Part shown: in pieces, positions 62,101 to 64,000 of the stretch | How positions within the stretch are numbered: the stretch's first letter is position 1 | Layout of the letters: each line of letters opens with the position of its first letter | Notes under the pieces: model-generated | What the model saw: only the letters and a program-made list of their open reading frames with translations | Database searches by the model: none | What the model was told of the DNA's origin: nothing | DNA from: Anarhynchus alexandrinus | Taxonomy: Eukaryota > Chordata > Aves > Charadriiformes > Charadriidae | Reading direction: 5' to 3' | Assembly: GCA_008711295.1 (NCBI GenBank) | Contig: VUYV01000020.1 | Span: 2,219,296 to 2,283,295, forward strand | Length of the DNA: 64,000 bases | Position numbers and translations under genes: made by a program

Positions 62101-64000
62101 AGTTGATGATTGTATTAGGCATAATAAACTCGCCTTCTTCCTGAAGGAGGAATAGGAGGTGTTTCTGCTGGTTCAAAGGATGTGCCAAGTTCTGCGAGTG
62201 GGGAAGTCCATACTACATTTCTTAAGCTGGACCTTGGTGGTGTATTTGTTCAGTTGCCTATTTTGTCTTCTGAATGAGCAGAATTACAGTACAAAACCGT
62301 CTTGAATTTATATGACTTAAGTATTTCTATTCTTTAAATATTTTATCAAGAAGCTCACATGACATCTGTCAATCCTCGATTTTGAATTCTCTTTTTGTGG
62401 AAAGCAATAGGAAAAAATTCTCAAGCATGTTTGCAGTATCAATCCCGTAAGGTAAATTGCTGCTGATTGTTTCACACTTGTTATCGAAAGTTTCCTTTAC
62501 TGTATATTAATGTCAAGCTAACAGAAATGAACGGGGAAAGTAGCTGCATCTGAGCCTTCCAAAACAACGAACAACTGTCATCGGTATGGTAATTGAATGT
62601 CTTTTATATAATACTATGGGGAAAATATTTGCTAATGTCCAGCGTGCAAATGACAGAAGCCCTATTTAATCTCTCTTGCACACACTAGTATTTGTTAGCT
62701 ATAGGTGATTTTTCGCAGTCCATCTCCGTGGAGCGGTATCCTTTCCAAAACACAGCCGTATGTCTGTTGAGAACAGTATTTATCTTCCGGCTCACCAAGT
62801 ACAACTCAAATACACTGCAATTTGTAATTACAGATGAAACAATATAACATTTTTAAATCCCTATTTGACATCTGTTGATTTTGCAGCAACCTGCCAAAGC
62901 AGGTTTCTGTGCTTTGGGACCTGTCGTGATCCTGTAAACTCGTAATTCCATTTAGGAAACCCCAGGTTTCTCATCTGTCACCATGCTTCCTACTACTAAT
63001 GGGATAAATATTTGGGTGGTTAACCAAAACTTGTAAACCACACTACTTTCCTTACTTGAATTTTAAATTTTGCGTTATGCTGGTTGCCAGTAGATTTCAC
63101 CAACTATGAATAATAATGAATCCTAAAATTCCTATCACAGCTAAAGTCAGCACTGGACTTTGTTCTAGCATGCTAATACACGTGCATATGGTCAAGAGAT
63201 TATCCTGTTGTTTTCACTAGTAGCTGCTAATTCTCTTGCTTCTCATGTGACTTCTCATGCCTTTTCCTGGTTCTTGGACAGTGTGGGAGTTTTTCGAGAG
63301 CAGGAATGACTTTCCAGTTAAGGAGCTGAGATGTGTATCTTGGGTTTTGCTGTAATCTACACAGTGTTAACTCTGCCATAATGATTTAAAAATGCTTTTT
63401 GTTGACCGTATCTGTTAGACTTTTCATTGATACCTGGGACATACAGCTTGATTCTTTCCATTCTAACTTGCATCGTGTGACATACTCAGGATTGTGTGTT
63501 AGGCTCAGATTAAAAAAATAGTTGTAATAACAGAAGTGCTGCACCATACCCAGTAAGAATATGTTTGGGTATCCCAGGTTGTTCTTCAGACAATTAAATG
63601 AGGACTGCAGCTGTGGCTTATAACTCATGTGGACACGGAAAAAACAGAGGGAAGTCATTCTCACTGTTCTGGACATAAGGAAAATGAAAAGCAAATGTTT
63701 ACTATAGTGTTCCTAAATCTAAAGAAATAAGTTTCATCCAGATTCAGAATAGTTCAATAATTGTGACTTTATTTTTAGAACAGCGGGTAACGCTTTCTAT
63801 AGTAACCAAAACAAAAGGGTACAGTTGAGAAATATAACCCAAGTCATTAGCCTTGTACACAAAATAGTTCTGAAGTTCCACTTACACAAGTTTGTGTATA
63901 TTAGTTTTCAATATGATAAAGTAGATAGAGGGCAAATAGTAGAAACTTTTATTGTGGGTTTTGTGGACAAGCAAATAGGAGTAATGGAAAAATAAGTTGT
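59144..64000. other. Intron stretch right of the CR1, low in repeats
   Basis: No mobile element or coding region was recognised. The stretch is noticeably poor in simple repeats, particularly at about 60420-61120 and 62340-62900, except for an A/C-rich tract at 61565-61588. Frames reach 103 aa (60079-60390, minus strand) with no domain. Confidence 0.6.
61565..61588. repeat. A/C-rich low-complexity tract
   Basis: AAAAACCAACAAAAAACCCC followed by AAAG; of the same kind as the A/C tracts near 23.0 and 43.2 kb. Confidence 0.8.

Larger units (their letters stand above)
33441..64000 (+). other. ZFAND3: ZFAND3 intron 2 (5' part), no confirmed exon seen
   Basis: DNA after exon 2. The expected exon 3 begins with the codons for DFQKKQ and a Ser/Thr-rich stretch; I did not see it, so intron 2 probably runs past the window edge. 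The two longest frames on the minus strand (138 aa at 37034-37450 and 129 aa at 39760-40149) have no recognisable motif and are treated as chance. Contents are two CR1 copies, microsatellites, a G-quadruplex motif, a CTCF-like site and unannotated low-repeat blocks. Two exon-like segments near 35.5 kb are listed separately as candidates. Confidence 0.78.

Noticed and set aside
1..64000. CRISPR arrays, operons, tRNA or rRNA genes, or a novel defence-type system
   Set aside because: The sequence is vertebrate intron. No regularly spaced repeats, no tRNA-like or rRNA-like segments and no clustered genes were seen on either strand.

Overview
The window reads as non-coding vertebrate DNA, most likely from a bird: AT-rich (I judge roughly 35-40% GC by eye), no operon-like or dense coding structure, and CR1 LINE 3' ends in the form typical of avian genomes (a clear 245-bp copy at 58899-59143, a 30-bp stub at 45719-45748 and an old, decayed copy at about 4238-4600). 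Open reading frames over most of the window are short and look random.

The one coding feature I can support is a 41-bp internal exon on the + strand at 33400-33440, with a polypyrimidine tract and CAG acceptor before it and a consensus GTAAGT donor after it. It encodes SSKTMNLCSKCFA plus split codons at both ends. I recognise this as exon 2 of ZFAND3 (AN1-type zinc finger protein 3, formerly TEX27), which carries the second cysteine pair of the N-terminal A20-type zinc finger. ZFAND3 is a large gene with long introns, so the simplest layout is: 1-33399, the 3' part of intron 1; 33400-33440, exon 2; 33441-64000, the 5' part of intron 2. Neither exon 1 (expected in GC-rich promoter DNA) nor exon 3 was seen. 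The excess of long T tracts over A tracts on the + strand fits transcription from left to right.

The rest is intron: CR1 remnants, a possible MIR-like fragment, T/G-only and A/C-only low-complexity tracts, microsatellites, two canonical and one near-canonical G-quadruplex motif, a perfect 16-bp alternating palindrome, small hairpins, a CTCF-like site and several low-repeat stretches that could be conserved non-coding elements. Two single N bases lie against G or C homopolymers, and the window starts with 14 C, which points to assembly trouble at those places.

I found no undescribed multi-gene system. The most testable new item is a possible 27-nt microexon at 35476-35502, about 2 kb downstream of exon 2. 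If included, it would add nine residues in frame just after the A20 finger. It is a splice-signal reading only and may be a chance decoy.
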